Of a stretch of 64,000 nucleotides of DNA, positions 28,918 through 39,317 are shown piece by piece (positions within the stretch are counted from its first letter, which is position 1; each line of letters begins with the position of its first letter). A model generated the notes under the pieces. It worked only from the letters and a program-made list of their open reading frames with translations, was not told where the DNA came from and ran no database searches. Source of the stretch: Candidatus Palauibacter poriticola (GTDB lineage: Bacteria > Gemmatimonadota > Gemmatimonadetes > Palauibacterales > Palauibacteraceae); contig JAAXHJ010000020.1 in NCBI GenBank assembly GCA_012270965.1, positions 1 through 64,000 on the forward strand, given 5' to 3'. A program made the translations under genes and the position numbers.

Positions 28918-28952
28918 TCTCGGCGCTGACGCGGGGTCTCACCGCGCGGCCC
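28918..28952 (-). repeat. Dispersed palindromic element, half copy G (inverted)
   Basis: TCTCGGCGCTGACGCGGGGTCTCACCGCG matches the reverse complement of GTGGCGAAACCCCGCGTCAGCGCC. Confidence 0.45.
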
Positions 28953-29075
28953 GCTACGGGTGCGGATCGAGGATGGGCAGGTAGATTATCGGTTCGCGCG
29001 CCCCGTGGCGAAGGCTTACGATGTGCCGCGCGACGGGCCGCTTCCCGGCCTGGCGGACCACAGAGAACCTGAGCG

Positions 29076-30215
29076 ATGCGTCGATACTCGGCCTACGACC
29101 CCCCTGAGTACGTCTCTTGGCAGCCGGACCCCGAACTCCTGGAGGAGTACGGATCGCGCATCCGGGCGGACGACGCCCGCGAACGCGAGATCGCCGCGCT
29201 GCCGACCGATGCGCACATCGCGCTGTATCGCGGGCTCCTCCGCTTCCGCCTCAGCGATATCGCCCTCACGAGGTGGGTGAAACAGGGCGTGATCTCGAAG
29301 GCGTGGCTCGGGACCGGCGAGGAGGCCGTGACCGTGGGGGCGGTGAACGCGCTCGACCGTCGCGGCCCCGACGGAGACATCGTGGGGCCCATGATCCGCA
29401 ACCAGGGCGCGAACCACGAAATGGGCATGCCGATGGCGGAGGTGTTTCGCACCTACCTCGGGACGGCGGACGCCCCGGCGGGGGGACGGGACGTGCACCT
29501 TGGAGATCTGCGCTACGGCGTGTGTCCGCCCATCAGCATGGTCGCGACGCTGTCGACGGTCATGAACGGGTTTGCCCTCGCCTTCCGGATGCGCGGAGAA
29601 CGCCGGGTGGCGCTGACGTGGGTCGGGGACGGCGCGACGAAACACGGCGAGGCGCACGAGGCGTTCGCCTTCGCGGCGTCGCTCCGGCTGCCGATCGTCT
29701 TCATCATCCAGAACAACCAGGTGGCGCTGGGGACGCGGCTCAACCAGCACCACGTGCCGCCGGACTTCTCGGATTGGGGCGCGGCGTACGGGATTCCCTC
29801 CGAATCGGTGGAAGGGAACCACGTGCTCGAGGTCTACGCGGCGACGCGGGTGGCGGCCGAGCGCTGCCGGCGGGGGGAGGGTCCGCAGCTCATCGAGGCG
29901 CGCACCTTCCGCATGGGAGGGCACGCCACGCACGACGTGCGCGAGGCCCGGGCCACCTTCTCGCCCGACTTGTTCCGATACTGGGGGCGGCGCGATCCCA
30001 TCGGGCTCTACGAAGAGTACCTGGCGGGGATCGATCTCGGAGTCGCCGGCACCGGAAACCTGCGAGAGCGGAACCTCCGAAGGCTCGCTTTGGTGGAGCG
30101 GGAGGTGGAGTCGGAGATCGAGCAGGCCGCGGGCGAGGCGCTGGCGAGCCGCGAGACGTCCGCTCCCCGCGGCGAGACGGTGACGCGCGGCGTGTACGGC
30201 GGGGGGGTGGCATGA
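29076..30215 (+). CDS. Thiamine-diphosphate-dependent 2-oxoacid dehydrogenase E1 component, alpha subunit
   Basis: 379 aa; GTGEEAVTVGAVNALDRRGPDGDIVGPMIRNQGANHEMGM; WVGDGATKHGEAHEAFAFAASLRLPIVFIIQNNQVAL. Confidence 0.88.
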   Translation: MRRYSAYDPPEYVSWQPDPELLEEYGSRIRADDAREREIAALPTDAHIALYRGLLRFRLSDIALTRWVKQGVISKAWLGTGEEAVTVGAVNALDRRGPDGDIVGPMIRNQGANHEMGMPMAEVFRTYLGTADAPAGGRDVHLGDLRYGVCPPISMVATLSTVMNGFALAFRMRGERRVALTWVGDGATKHGEAHEAFAFAASLRLPIVFIIQNNQVALGTRLNQHHVPPDFSDWGAAYGIPSESVEGNHVLEVYAATRVAAERCRRGEGPQLIEARTFRMGGHATHDVREARATFSPDLFRYWGRRDPIGLYEEYLAGIDLGVAGTGNLRERNLRRLALVEREVESEIEQAAGEALASRETSAPRGETVTRGVYGGGVA

Positions 30216-30670
30216 CGGCCGGGGGTGCCCGCCCGCGGTGGTCGGGCCGGATCGGCGGCGCATCGTGGACGTTGTACGACGCCGCCCGGGCGCCGTCCGG
30301 CCTTGGTCTCGGCTATTTCGTTTGCGACGACGCCGAGATGGCGGACCGGCGGACGGCGCTTGCCGCCGGATCGGCCCTCTCGGATCTCGATGACGAAGCC
30401 TTCCGCGCGTTGTGGGAGGCGGGACGACCGCTCACGCGGACCGAGCGCCGGGTCGTCGACGGCAGCGGAGCGATCTGGCTTGCCCAGGGTGTGGGACCGG
30501 TCTGGGCCGGGGGGGGGAGCGCGGCCGGTACCGTGGGCCTTCGACTGCGCTGCATCAGCGCGCATCGCCCCGTGGTGGAGTTGAATGGCGCCATCCTCTC
30601 CGAGATGTCGGATGCGGAACTGATCGCGTGCGTCGGCGCGCCCGAAGGGGTCGCTCCATCCTCCGACTGA
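30212..30670 (+). CDS. Hypothetical protein
   Basis: 152 aa; ATGA-coupled to E1 alpha gene; no recognised family. Confidence 0.6.
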   Translation: MTAGGARPRWSGRIGGASWTLYDAARAPSGLGLGYFVCDDAEMADRRTALAAGSALSDLDDEAFRALWEAGRPLTRTERRVVDGSGAIWLAQGVGPVWAGGGSAAGTVGLRLRCISAHRPVVELNGAILSEMSDAELIACVGAPEGVAPSSD

Positions 30671-31596
30671 CGTTTCTCGGAACGGCTTCCTCGCGGCCGA
30701 CCGTGTCGCGGAACGTTTCGTCGCTCGCAGTGAAGCGCGAGGGGCGGTTGTTTCTCCTCGACTGCGGCGAGGGGACGCAGCGGCAGATGATGCGCTACGG
30801 GGTGGGCTTCTCCGTCGGAGATATCCTCATCACGCACCTCCACTCCGACCATTACCTCGGACTGGCGGGTCTGCTCCGCACCATGAGCCTTCAGGGGCGC
30901 GAGGAGCCGCTGCGCATATGGGCGCCGTACGGCGCGGGCGAGACGCTCCGCGCGCTCCGCGACTTGGGAGGGGATCGTCTGGCGTTCGACGCGACGGTGC
31001 ATGAACTCCACGCGGGCGAGGCGCTCGAAGGGGAGGGCTTTCGGGTGGAGGCGTTCGCGACCCGGCATACGCGGCGCTCGCTCGGATACGCCCTCATCGA
31101 GGATGCGCGCCCCGGGCGGTTCGATGCGGCGGCGGCTCGCGAGCTGGGCGTCCCGGAAGGTCCGCTCTTCGGCCGCCTCCATCGCGGGGAGAGCGTGGAC
31201 CTCGAGGACGGCCGGCGCGTCCACCCCGCGGATCTTGTGGGGCCTCTGCGGCCCGGCAGGAAGGTCGTGTACACGGGGGACACGCTCCCCTCTCCCGAAA
31301 CGGTCCGCATCTCGCGCGCCGCCGATCTCCTCGTGCACGAGGCGACGTTCGCGGAGGAGGAACGGAGCCGGGCGCGGGAGACCGGCCACTCCACCGCCGC
31401 CGGGGCCGCCCGGATCGCGCGCGCGGCGGGCGCCCGGCGGCTCGTTCTGACGCATGTGAGCGCCCGCTACGCCGAGCGGCCGGCACAACTGCTCGAGGAG
31501 GCGCGCGCCGTCTTCCCCCGGGCGGAACTCGCGCGCGACGGCTGGTCCACCGCTGTTTCCTTCGATGACGGGGATCCGGGGGAACCGGACCCTTGA
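30628..31596 (+). CDS. rnz: Ribonuclease Z
   Basis: LTFLGTASSRPTVSRNVSSLAV...LLDCGEGTQRQMMRYGVGFSVGDILITHLHSDHYLGLAGLL; KVVYTGDTLPS; GTG start proposed. Confidence 0.92.
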   Translation: MRRRARRGRSILRLTFLGTASSRPTVSRNVSSLAVKREGRLFLLDCGEGTQRQMMRYGVGFSVGDILITHLHSDHYLGLAGLLRTMSLQGREEPLRIWAPYGAGETLRALRDLGGDRLAFDATVHELHAGEALEGEGFRVEAFATRHTRRSLGYALIEDARPGRFDAAAARELGVPEGPLFGRLHRGESVDLEDGRRVHPADLVGPLRPGRKVVYTGDTLPSPETVRISRAADLLVHEATFAEEERSRARETGHSTAAGAARIARAAGARRLVLTHVSARYAERPAQLLEEARAVFPRAELARDGWSTAVSFDDGDPGEPDP

Positions 31597-33584
31597 TCCG
31601 CGTGCGCGTACCCGGGGACAAGTCGATCTCCCACCGGGCCGCGCTCATCGCGCCGCTCGCGTCGACGGGGTCCGTTGTGCGCGGCCTTTCGGACGGCGCC
31701 GACGTGCGGGCCAGCGTGCGGGCGATGAGGCGGCTCGGGGCCGCCGTGGAGTGCGCCGAGGAGGAGCGTGGCCTCACGATCCGTTGCGCGGGCGGCGGGC
31801 TCGACCCCGGCCCGGCTCCTGGGCTTGACTGCGGGAACAGCGGGACGACGGCACGCCTTCTCGCCGGGATCCTGGCGGGTTCCGGCATCGCGGCCGTCTT
31901 GGACGGCGACCCGTCGCTTCGCAGCCGCCCCATGCGCCGCGTCATCTATCCGCTGCAGGCCATGGGGGCGCGCATCGAGTACGCCGGGGCACCGGAGCGG
32001 CTGCCCGTGCGCCTCCGCGGACGAGCCACCGGAACCCTCCGGACGCTGCGCCACCGCGGCAGGGTCGCCAGCGCCCAGGTCAAGTCGGCCGTGCTTCTGG
32101 CCGGCGTGCTGGCCCGCGTGCGGGTCGAAGTCAGCGAACCCGCCCTCTCCCGGGACCACACCGAGCGCATGCTGGCCGAGATGGGTGTGCCGCTCGCATT
32201 CGACCCCGGGCGGACCGGAGCGGGGGAGGTGAGCTTCGACCCATCCGGTTGGGAAGGCGGGCTCCAGGGTCTCCGCATGACCGTGCCCGGCGACCCTTCC
32301 TCGGCCGCCTTCCTGATCGGGGCGTCGCTCCTCGGCGGGCGCGCGGCGAGGGTGGAATCCGTGGCTGCCAATCCCGGGCGTATCGGTTTTCTTTCGGTGC
32401 TCGAGCAGATGGGTGCGGGGATCGACCGGGACCCCGCGCCGGCCCAGGCGGGCGAACCGCTGGAGACGTGGACCGTCCATCCCCCGGATGGCCTGCGGGC
32501 GTTTTCGATCGGCGGCGACCTGATTCCGCGGGTGATCGACGAGATTCCCCTCCTCGCCGTCCTTGCCGCCCGGGCGCGGGGCCGCTCCGAGATTCGCGAC
32601 GCCGCCGAGTTGCGCGTGAAGGAGAGCGACCGCCTGGCCGTGCTGGCCCGGACGCTCGCGAAGCTCGGCGTCGTTGTGGAGGAACGGTCCGGCGGTCTCG
32701 CGATCCAGGGCCGTTCCGGGCGGTTGCGCGGCAGCGTCGAGACGCGTGGCGACCACCGGATCGCCATGGCGTTCGGGGTCCTCGACGCGGCGGGAGACGC
32801 GGACCTGAGGATCGACGACCTGGCCTGCGCGGACGTCTCGTATCCGGGCTTTTGGGAGGCGCTCGAGCCCTTCCGCCGCGGCTCCCCCCGGGGGTCTTTC
32901 TCGCGGACGGGAGGAGTAATCGCGGTGGACGGCCCCGCCGCTTCCGGCAAGAGCAGCACCGCGCGGAGCGTGGCGCAACGACTCGGCTTCTTGCATGTGA
33001 ACTCCGGGCTGCTCTACAGGGCGATCACGTGGTGGGCCCTCGGCAGGGGCATCGCCGAGGACGGGGCCGCGATCGAGGCCGCCGTACCCGGGCTGGACGT
33101 CGATCTCGTCCCCGCGCGCGGAGGATTCCAGGTATGCGTAGACGGTGCCCGGCCTGGTCCGGCCCTCGAATCACCCGAGGTGACGGCGCGGGTGTCCGCC
33201 GTTTCCGCGCTTCCGGCGGTTCGGGGAGTCGTCTTGGAACGGCTGCGCCGGGCGGATCGCCACCACGAGATCGTTTGCGACGGACGCGACATCGGCACGG
33301 CGGTCTTCCCCGGCGCGGATCTGAAGATCTTCCTCGTGGCGGAGGCCGGCGAGCGGGCCCGCCGCCGACTGCGCCAGCGCGGCGCTCCCTTCACGGAGGA
33401 TGACATCGAGCGCGAGACCCGGCGTATCGAGGCGCGCGACCGCTTGGATCGATCGCGCCCGCTGTCGCCGCTGCGGCGAGCTTCCGACGCCATCGAGATC
33501 GATACGACCTCCATGCCCCCGGACCGGGTCGTGGATGCGATCCTCGAGCTGGCGGCCTCCGCTTTCCGCGTTACGAGCACATGA
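31593..33584 (+). CDS. aroA-cmk: Bifunctional 3-phosphoshikimate 1-carboxyvinyltransferase / cytidylate kinase (AroA-Cmk fusion)
   Basis: Single 663-aa frame: VPGDKSISHRAALIAPLAS...LDCGNSGTTARLLAG (EPSPS), then GGVIAVDGPAASGKSSTARSVAQRLGFLHVNSGLLYRAIT...CDGRDIGTAVFPGADLKIFL (CMP kinase). Confidence 0.95.
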   Translation: MIRVRVPGDKSISHRAALIAPLASTGSVVRGLSDGADVRASVRAMRRLGAAVECAEEERGLTIRCAGGGLDPGPAPGLDCGNSGTTARLLAGILAGSGIAAVLDGDPSLRSRPMRRVIYPLQAMGARIEYAGAPERLPVRLRGRATGTLRTLRHRGRVASAQVKSAVLLAGVLARVRVEVSEPALSRDHTERMLAEMGVPLAFDPGRTGAGEVSFDPSGWEGGLQGLRMTVPGDPSSAAFLIGASLLGGRAARVESVAANPGRIGFLSVLEQMGAGIDRDPAPAQAGEPLETWTVHPPDGLRAFSIGGDLIPRVIDEIPLLAVLAARARGRSEIRDAAELRVKESDRLAVLARTLAKLGVVVEERSGGLAIQGRSGRLRGSVETRGDHRIAMAFGVLDAAGDADLRIDDLACADVSYPGFWEALEPFRRGSPRGSFSRTGGVIAVDGPAASGKSSTARSVAQRLGFLHVNSGLLYRAITWWALGRGIAEDGAAIEAAVPGLDVDLVPARGGFQVCVDGARPGPALESPEVTARVSAVSALPAVRGVVLERLRRADRHHEIVCDGRDIGTAVFPGADLKIFLVAEAGERARRRLRQRGAPFTEDDIERETRRIEARDRLDRSRPLSPLRRASDAIEIDTTSMPPDRVVDAILELAASAFRVTST

Positions 33585-33675
33585 CCTGTCCGGTTTGAAC
33601 GGAGCACCCACGCCCGCACGCGGGAGTGGAGATGGGACCGGCCGGGGCATTCCGCGAGCGAGGGCTCACTCATCG

Positions 33676-33696
33676 CGGACGGCGATTCGCCGTCCG
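33676..33696. promoter_or_regulatory. Perfect short inverted repeat upstream of rpsA, abutting a putative promoter
   Basis: CGGACGGCGA-T-TCGCCGTCCG immediately followed by TTGACG. Confidence 0.5.
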
Positions 33697-33725
33697 TTGA
33701 CGCTCTCGCGGTCCGAATCTAAGTT
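33697..33725 (+). promoter_or_regulatory. Putative rpsA promoter
   Basis: TTGACG-17 nt-TAAGTT. Confidence 0.35.
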
Positions 33726-33907
33726 GGCGCACTGTTCGAGGATCGGTGGCGGAAAAAGTGGCGCTCCGCCCCGCATCCTGTGGAGACCCGACACGAGGGG
33801 ATCGGCCGGCGGCTGGGCGGAGATGGTGAGGCTCGGTTGAGGTCGATTCTTCTTGCCACGAGGCCCGGCGGGACGCACCGTTGGCCCCGCGCGGGAGCTT
33901 GATTCCC

Positions 33908-35842
33908 ATGCCCGACGACACGAACCCTAAGACCGACGTCCCGGAGACCGACACGCCCGAGTCCGACGTCCCCGAGACGACGGACGCCTCAACGGCAGTC
34001 GACGACGCCGCCCCGGAAGACGCCACCGCCGCTCCGGAAGCCGACAACGCCGCTCCGGAACACGCGGAGGTCGCCGGCGCGACGCCGGTCGCATTCGAGC
34101 CGAGTGCGATCGATCTGGACCTCGACGCCGACCCCCGGGACGACTCGCAGCACGATGAGGCGGAGTACGCCGAACTCTACGCGCTCTACGAGGACACCCT
34201 CAGCCGCATCACCGAAGGCGAGATCGTCGCCGCGCAGGTCATCGGAAAGACCGAGACGGACGTCATCCTCGATGTCGGCTTCAAATCCGAAGGGGCCGTC
34301 CCGCTCGAAGAGTTCTCGGATCCGGACGAAGTTCGGATGGGCGATTCCGTCGATGTCCTCCTCGAGAGCCTCGAGGATGAGGAGGGCGTCGTCGTCCTGT
34401 CGAAGAAGAAGGCGGATTTCCTCCGCGTGTGGGAGAAGATCAAGGACGCCTTCGACAACAACCGTCCCGTGCAGGGGCGCATCAAGCGGAAGATCAAGGG
34501 TGGGGTGACGGTCGACCTCATGGGGGTCGACGCCTTCCTCCCCGGATCCCAGATCGCGCTGCGCCGCGTGCCGAACGTCGACGACCTGTTGGGCGACGAG
34601 TACGACTTCAAGATCCTGAAGCTCAACAAGCGCCGCCGGAACATCGTGGTGAGCCGCCGCGTCCTCCTCGAGGAGGAGCGGGCGGGGAAGCGCGAGGAAC
34701 TCAAGAAGGAGCTGTCGGTGGGCGACGTGCGCTCCGGAGTCGTGAAGAACATCACGGACTTCGGCGCCTTCATCGACCTCGGCGGGATGGACGGCCTCCT
34801 CCACATCACCGACATGTCCTGGGGGCGCATCGGCCATCCGTCGGAAGTGTGCGAGATCGGCCAGTCGCTCGAGATCAAGATCCTCGACATCGACTGGGAC
34901 CGGGAGAGAATCTCGCTCGGCCTCAAGCAGCTTCAGGAGTACCCCTGGAAGAACGTGGCCGAGAAATACCCGGTCGGGATCCGCGTGCTGGGCCGCGTCG
35001 TCTCGATCACGAACTACGGCGCCTTCATCGAACTCGAGCGCGGGATCGAGGGTCTCGTCCACATCTCCGAGATGTCGTGGACCCGCAACGTGCGCCACCC
35101 CTCGCAGTTGGTCGGCATCAACGACAAGGTCGAATGCGTCGTGCTGCGCGTCGATGAGGAGGCGCAGAAGATCTCGCTCGGGATGAAGCAGGTGGAGGAG
35201 GACCCGTGGCTGGCGCTCCCGGCGCAGTACCCGCCGGGGACGAAGATCCGCGGACTCGTCCGCAACCTCACCTCCTTCGGCGCCTTCGTGGAGGTCGAGG
35301 CGGGAATTGACGGTCTCGTCCATATCTCCGACATGAGTTGGACGCGGCGGGTGCAGCATCCGGCGGAGGTGCTCCGCAAGGGGGAGGAGGTCGATGTCGT
35401 CGTGCTCTCGATCGATGCCGACCAGAAGCGCATCTCCCTCGGCTTGAAGCAGGTGCAGGAGGATCCGTGGTATCAGCTTGCTCAGGCGTACCAGCCGGGA
35501 CGGGAAGTGGCGGGCTCGATCACGCGGTTGCTCGAGAAGGGCGTCGTCGTGGACCTCGGGAGCGATCTCGAAGGGTTCGTGCCGATCTCGCAACTCGGCG
35601 TGGAGGAGCCGGTCGCCGAGCCCGCCGACCACTTCGACGAGGGGCGCCGGTTGGATCTCCGCGTACTCGAGACGGATCCGATCAACCGCCGCATCGTTCT
35701 CGCCGTCGTGGACGCGCCCGATGTCCCGTACGATGCCGCGGAGGTGGAGTACGAGAACATGCCGGCGTCGAAGTCCGGTTCCAAGGCGGATGACACGGAC
35801 GAGGGGGAGCAGTCCGATTCCGGTGGTGAGGCAGGGGAGTAG
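33908..35842 (+). CDS. rpsA: 30S ribosomal protein S1
   Basis: Six S1 domains (e.g. GVVKNITDFGAFIDLGGMDGLLHITDMSW) after an acidic N-terminal extension; alternative start 33881. Confidence 0.96.
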   Translation: MPDDTNPKTDVPETDTPESDVPETTDASTAVDDAAPEDATAAPEADNAAPEHAEVAGATPVAFEPSAIDLDLDADPRDDSQHDEAEYAELYALYEDTLSRITEGEIVAAQVIGKTETDVILDVGFKSEGAVPLEEFSDPDEVRMGDSVDVLLESLEDEEGVVVLSKKKADFLRVWEKIKDAFDNNRPVQGRIKRKIKGGVTVDLMGVDAFLPGSQIALRRVPNVDDLLGDEYDFKILKLNKRRRNIVVSRRVLLEEERAGKREELKKELSVGDVRSGVVKNITDFGAFIDLGGMDGLLHITDMSWGRIGHPSEVCEIGQSLEIKILDIDWDRERISLGLKQLQEYPWKNVAEKYPVGIRVLGRVVSITNYGAFIELERGIEGLVHISEMSWTRNVRHPSQLVGINDKVECVVLRVDEEAQKISLGMKQVEEDPWLALPAQYPPGTKIRGLVRNLTSFGAFVEVEAGIDGLVHISDMSWTRRVQHPAEVLRKGEEVDVVVLSIDADQKRISLGLKQVQEDPWYQLAQAYQPGREVAGSITRLLEKGVVVDLGSDLEGFVPISQLGVEEPVAEPADHFDEGRRLDLRVLETDPINRRIVLAVVDAPDVPYDAAEVEYENMPASKSGSKADDTDEGEQSDSGGEAGE

Positions 35843-37757
35843 CCCCTTCCACGAGCGGGGAAGAGCGGCGCGGAGGCGCGTAGCCCTCGGCTGCGGCGTC
35901 TTGCTGATCGCGGCCGCGGGCTGTGCGTTCATCGCCGGCAGCCCCCCGATCGAGACCGCCGCGCCGAGCGCCGTCGACCCGGAGGGAGCGGCCGCCGCGC
36001 TCCGCCTCGCCGAGTTGGACTACGAACAGGGGCGATTCGCCCAAGCCGTGGCGCGCGGGGATTCCCTCGATGCCGCATGGCGTGAGAGCGACCCCCTCCG
36101 CGACCTTGCGGACCGCGCCCTCTCGGTGGCGGGCCGCGCGCTGGAGGCGCAGATGCTCCCGGGCGCCGCGGCGGATCGCTATGGCCGGCTCCTCGCGCGG
36201 GTGCCTGCCGCCCCCCTGGAGACGGCCACTCTGGAGCGGCTGGTTCGGGTTCTCTCGGAGACGAGCCGCGAGGGCGAGGCGGTCGCCGCCATCCTCTCCG
36301 CGCCACGGGGGCTCGAGGCGGTGGATGCGGAGGATCTGCGCCGGTTGACCTCCGCCCTCACGGTCGAGGAGCTGCGGCCGCTGACGGAGACGTTCCCGCC
36401 GGAGACCGCCGCGGCCGCGATCGTTCACGCACAACTCGTCCGCCTTCTCATCATCGAGGGGGAGGGGGATGAGGCGAGGCGTCTGGCCGCCCGCATCCTG
36501 GAGGGGCAACCCGGCGAACCCGAGCGGGTCGCGGCGGCGATGGTCGCGGGGGCGGAAGTGGACCTTGGCGGCGGCGCCGCGCGCATCGGCGCGATCCTGC
36601 CCCTCACCGGCGACCTCTCGGAGATGGGCCAGGTGCTGCGCGAGGGGATCGAACTCGCGGTCGAGCGCTACGGCGACGAACGCCCGGCCGCCTTCGAAGT
36701 CGAACTCGTCCTCCTCGACGACGAATCGGATCCGGAGAACGCGGCGGGCCTCGTGCGGTCGCTCGAGGAACGGGACGTGATCGCGATCGTGGGTCCCCTT
36801 CGCGCCGAGTCTTTCGCGGCGGCCGCCCGGGCGCGCCGGAATCCGCGGCTGCCGATCATCAGCCCCACGGCGACGGAGGTGCTGAGACCGGCGCCGGCGG
36901 CCTACACCCTCTACGACGCGGGCACGCGCGCCTCGGATGTGGCGCGGGAGCTGGCGCGCTGGACCCTGGAGGAGCTGCGGCTCCGGCGGGTCGCCGTGCT
37001 CGAGCCGAGCGGGGTCGGGCTCGGCGGTGCCGTGAGCGCGTTCACGCAAACGATCCGGGAACGCGGCGGCCTGCTCGTCGGGCACGAACGCTACGACCCG
37101 GGGGCCACGACCTTCCAGGAGCCCATCGAAGCCGTCGCAGCCTCGGAGCCGGACGTCGTCTTCGCGCCGGCGGCGTCCGCGTCCGGCGTCCTCGCCGTCG
37201 CGCCTCAGCTCTTCTACTACGGTCTGTACAACGTGATCGTGATCGGGAGCGAGGCCTGGGCCGAGCCGGCCGCGCTGCGTCGTCTCGAACCCTTCGCAAC
37301 GGACCATCGCGTGATCGGTCTCGCCACGGACCGAGTCAGCCCGGGTACGCCGTGGCGTCGGTTTGTGGCGGATTATGAGAGAAGATACCGCAAGACGTTG
37401 CGGGACAACATTATGCCGGCCTTGGCGCACGATGCGACGCTCTTGGTGCTCTCCGCGCTCGAGGGTGCGAGCCTGCCGGTCCCGGCCGCGCTTGCGGCTA
37501 CCCTCGAGTCGGGGCTGGAAGTCGAAGGCGTGACGGGCCGCCTGCGTCCCGACCCCGAACAATCCGTCGTGCGGCGCTCCACGGAGGTCCGCATGCTGGT
37601 CGGCGGTTCGCCCGTGCAGGCGGACCGAGAGCGGCTTCTTGCCTGGCTGGCGGAGGTGCGGGCGGCCCCGTCACCCTTCGCGCCGCGTGCCCCGCTGCGC
37701 CGGGACACCCTGCTCACGGACTCGCGGCGCCGCGTGGGAACGATGGGCATCCGGTGA
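35826..37757 (+). CDS. LppC-like penicillin-binding protein activator / periplasmic-binding-fold lipoprotein
   Basis: Lipobox-like [33 protein letters not shown]...[20 protein letters not shown] (type I periplasmic binding fold); GTG start. Confidence 0.8.
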   Translation: MRQGSSPFHERGRAARRRVALGCGVLLIAAAGCAFIAGSPPIETAAPSAVDPEGAAAALRLAELDYEQGRFAQAVARGDSLDAAWRESDPLRDLADRALSVAGRALEAQMLPGAAADRYGRLLARVPAAPLETATLERLVRVLSETSREGEAVAAILSAPRGLEAVDAEDLRRLTSALTVEELRPLTETFPPETAAAAIVHAQLVRLLIIEGEGDEARRLAARILEGQPGEPERVAAAMVAGAEVDLGGGAARIGAILPLTGDLSEMGQVLREGIELAVERYGDERPAAFEVELVLLDDESDPENAAGLVRSLEERDVIAIVGPLRAESFAAAARARRNPRLPIISPTATEVLRPAPAAYTLYDAGTRASDVARELARWTLEELRLRRVAVLEPSGVGLGGAVSAFTQTIRERGGLLVGHERYDPGATTFQEPIEAVAASEPDVVFAPAASASGVLAVAPQLFYYGLYNVIVIGSEAWAEPAALRRLEPFATDHRVIGLATDRVSPGTPWRRFVADYERRYRKTLRDNIMPALAHDATLLVLSALEGASLPVPAALAATLESGLEVEGVTGRLRPDPEQSVVRRSTEVRMLVGGSPVQADRERLLAWLAEVRAAPSPFAPRAPLRRDTLLTDSRRRVGTMGIR

Positions 37758-39301
37758 TCATGCGTGAGAAACTGGCCGAACTCGAGGCCCGATCCGAGCG
37801 CGCCGAGCGAGGCGACCCGGACCGGCTTGCCCGCCAACACGCGCGCGGCAAGTTGGGTGCCCGGGAGCGCCTCGAGCTCCTCCTCGACGAGGGGAGCTTC
37901 GTGGAGTTCGACCGCTTCGTCGAGCACCGCTGCACGGACTTCGGGCTGGCAGGCCGGCGCATCCCCGGCGACGGAGTCATCACGGGCTACGGCCGCATCG
38001 ACGGGCGTATCGTCTATGTGTTCAGCCAGGACTTCACGGTCTTCGGGGGTTCGCTGTCGGAAGCGCACGCCGGCAAGATCGTGAAGGTGCTGGACCTCGC
38101 GACGCGCAACGGCGCCCCCTTCATCGGAATCAACGACTCCGGTGGCGCGCGGATTCAGGAAGGGGTCGCCTCCCTGGGCGGCTATGCGGACATCTTCCTC
38201 CGAAACACGCTCGCCTCGGGCGTGATCCCGCAACTGAGCGCGATCCTGGGGCCGTGTTCCGGAGGGGCGGTCTACAGCCCCGCCATCACGGACTTCGTGT
38301 TCATGGTGGACGGGGTGAGCCACATGTTCATCACGGGCCCCGGCGTCGTGAAGACGGTGACGCACGAGGACGTGACGTTCGACGAACTCGGCGGCGCGGC
38401 CGTGCACGCGAGCCGGTCCGGCGTGGCACACTTCCGTTCGGCGACCGAAGTCGAGGCGCTTGGCGCCGTACGCCGCCTCCTCTCCTATCTACCCTCGAAC
38501 AATCACGAGACGCCGCCGTGGCGGGAGACGACGGATCCGCCGGAGCGGGCCGACGAGGCGCTGCTCGAGATCGTGCCGGACGACCCGAAGCTTCCGTACG
38601 ACATGCTGGACATCATCGGCCGAGTCGTCGACACCGGCAGCCTGATGGAAGTCCACGCGGATTACGCCCGCAACATCATCACCGGCTTCGCCCGGCTTGG
38701 CGGGAACGCCGTGGGCGTCGTCGGCAACCAGCCCGCGGTCCTCGCCGGCGTCCTGGACAGCGATGCGAGCATCAAGGCCGCGCGCTTCGTCCGCTTTTGC
38801 GATGCGTTCAACGTTCCGCTGGTGACGTTCGAGGATGTGCCCGGCTTTCTCCCGGGGCTGAGGGAGGAGCACGAGGGCATCATCCGAAATGGCGCGAAGC
38901 TCCTCTTCGCCTACTGCGAGGCGACCGTGCCGAAGCTCACCGTCATCACGCGCAAGGCCTACGGCGGCGCGTACGACGTCATGTCGTCCAAGCACATCCG
39001 GGGCGACCTCAACCTCGCGTGGCCCAGCGCGGAGATCGCGGTGATGGGCGCGAAGGGCGCGGTCGAGGTTCTGTTCCGCCGCGAGATTGCCGCGGCCGAC
39101 GACCCCGCGGCGCGCACGGCCGAACTCGAAGCGGAGTATCGGGCGAAGTTCGCCAACCCCTACCTGGCCGCCGAACGAGGCTTCATCGACGACGTGATCG
39201 ACCCCCGCGAGACGCGCGCGCGCCTCGTATCGGGGCTCGACGCGATGGCCGAGAAGCGCGACCGCAACCCGCCCAGGAAGCACGGCAACATCCCGCTGTG
39301 A
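37754..39301 (+). CDS. pccB: Acyl-CoA (propionyl-CoA) carboxylase beta subunit
   Basis: 515 aa; [65 protein letters not shown]. Confidence 0.95.
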   Translation: MIMREKLAELEARSERAERGDPDRLARQHARGKLGARERLELLLDEGSFVEFDRFVEHRCTDFGLAGRRIPGDGVITGYGRIDGRIVYVFSQDFTVFGGSLSEAHAGKIVKVLDLATRNGAPFIGINDSGGARIQEGVASLGGYADIFLRNTLASGVIPQLSAILGPCSGGAVYSPAITDFVFMVDGVSHMFITGPGVVKTVTHEDVTFDELGGAAVHASRSGVAHFRSATEVEALGAVRRLLSYLPSNNHETPPWRETTDPPERADEALLEIVPDDPKLPYDMLDIIGRVVDTGSLMEVHADYARNIITGFARLGGNAVGVVGNQPAVLAGVLDSDASIKAARFVRFCDAFNVPLVTFEDVPGFLPGLREEHEGIIRNGAKLLFAYCEATVPKLTVITRKAYGGAYDVMSSKHIRGDLNLAWPSAEIAVMGAKGAVEVLFRREIAAADDPAARTAELEAEYRAKFANPYLAAERGFIDDVIDPRETRARLVSGLDAMAEKRDRNPPRKHGNIPL

Positions 39302-39317
39302 TCCCCTGCGAGACCGG

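Noticed and set aside
33989-35932. 647-aa minus-strand ORF opposite rpsA
   Set aside because: Shadow of repetitive S1 domains (repeated motifs mirror the S1 repeats), no independent evidence.
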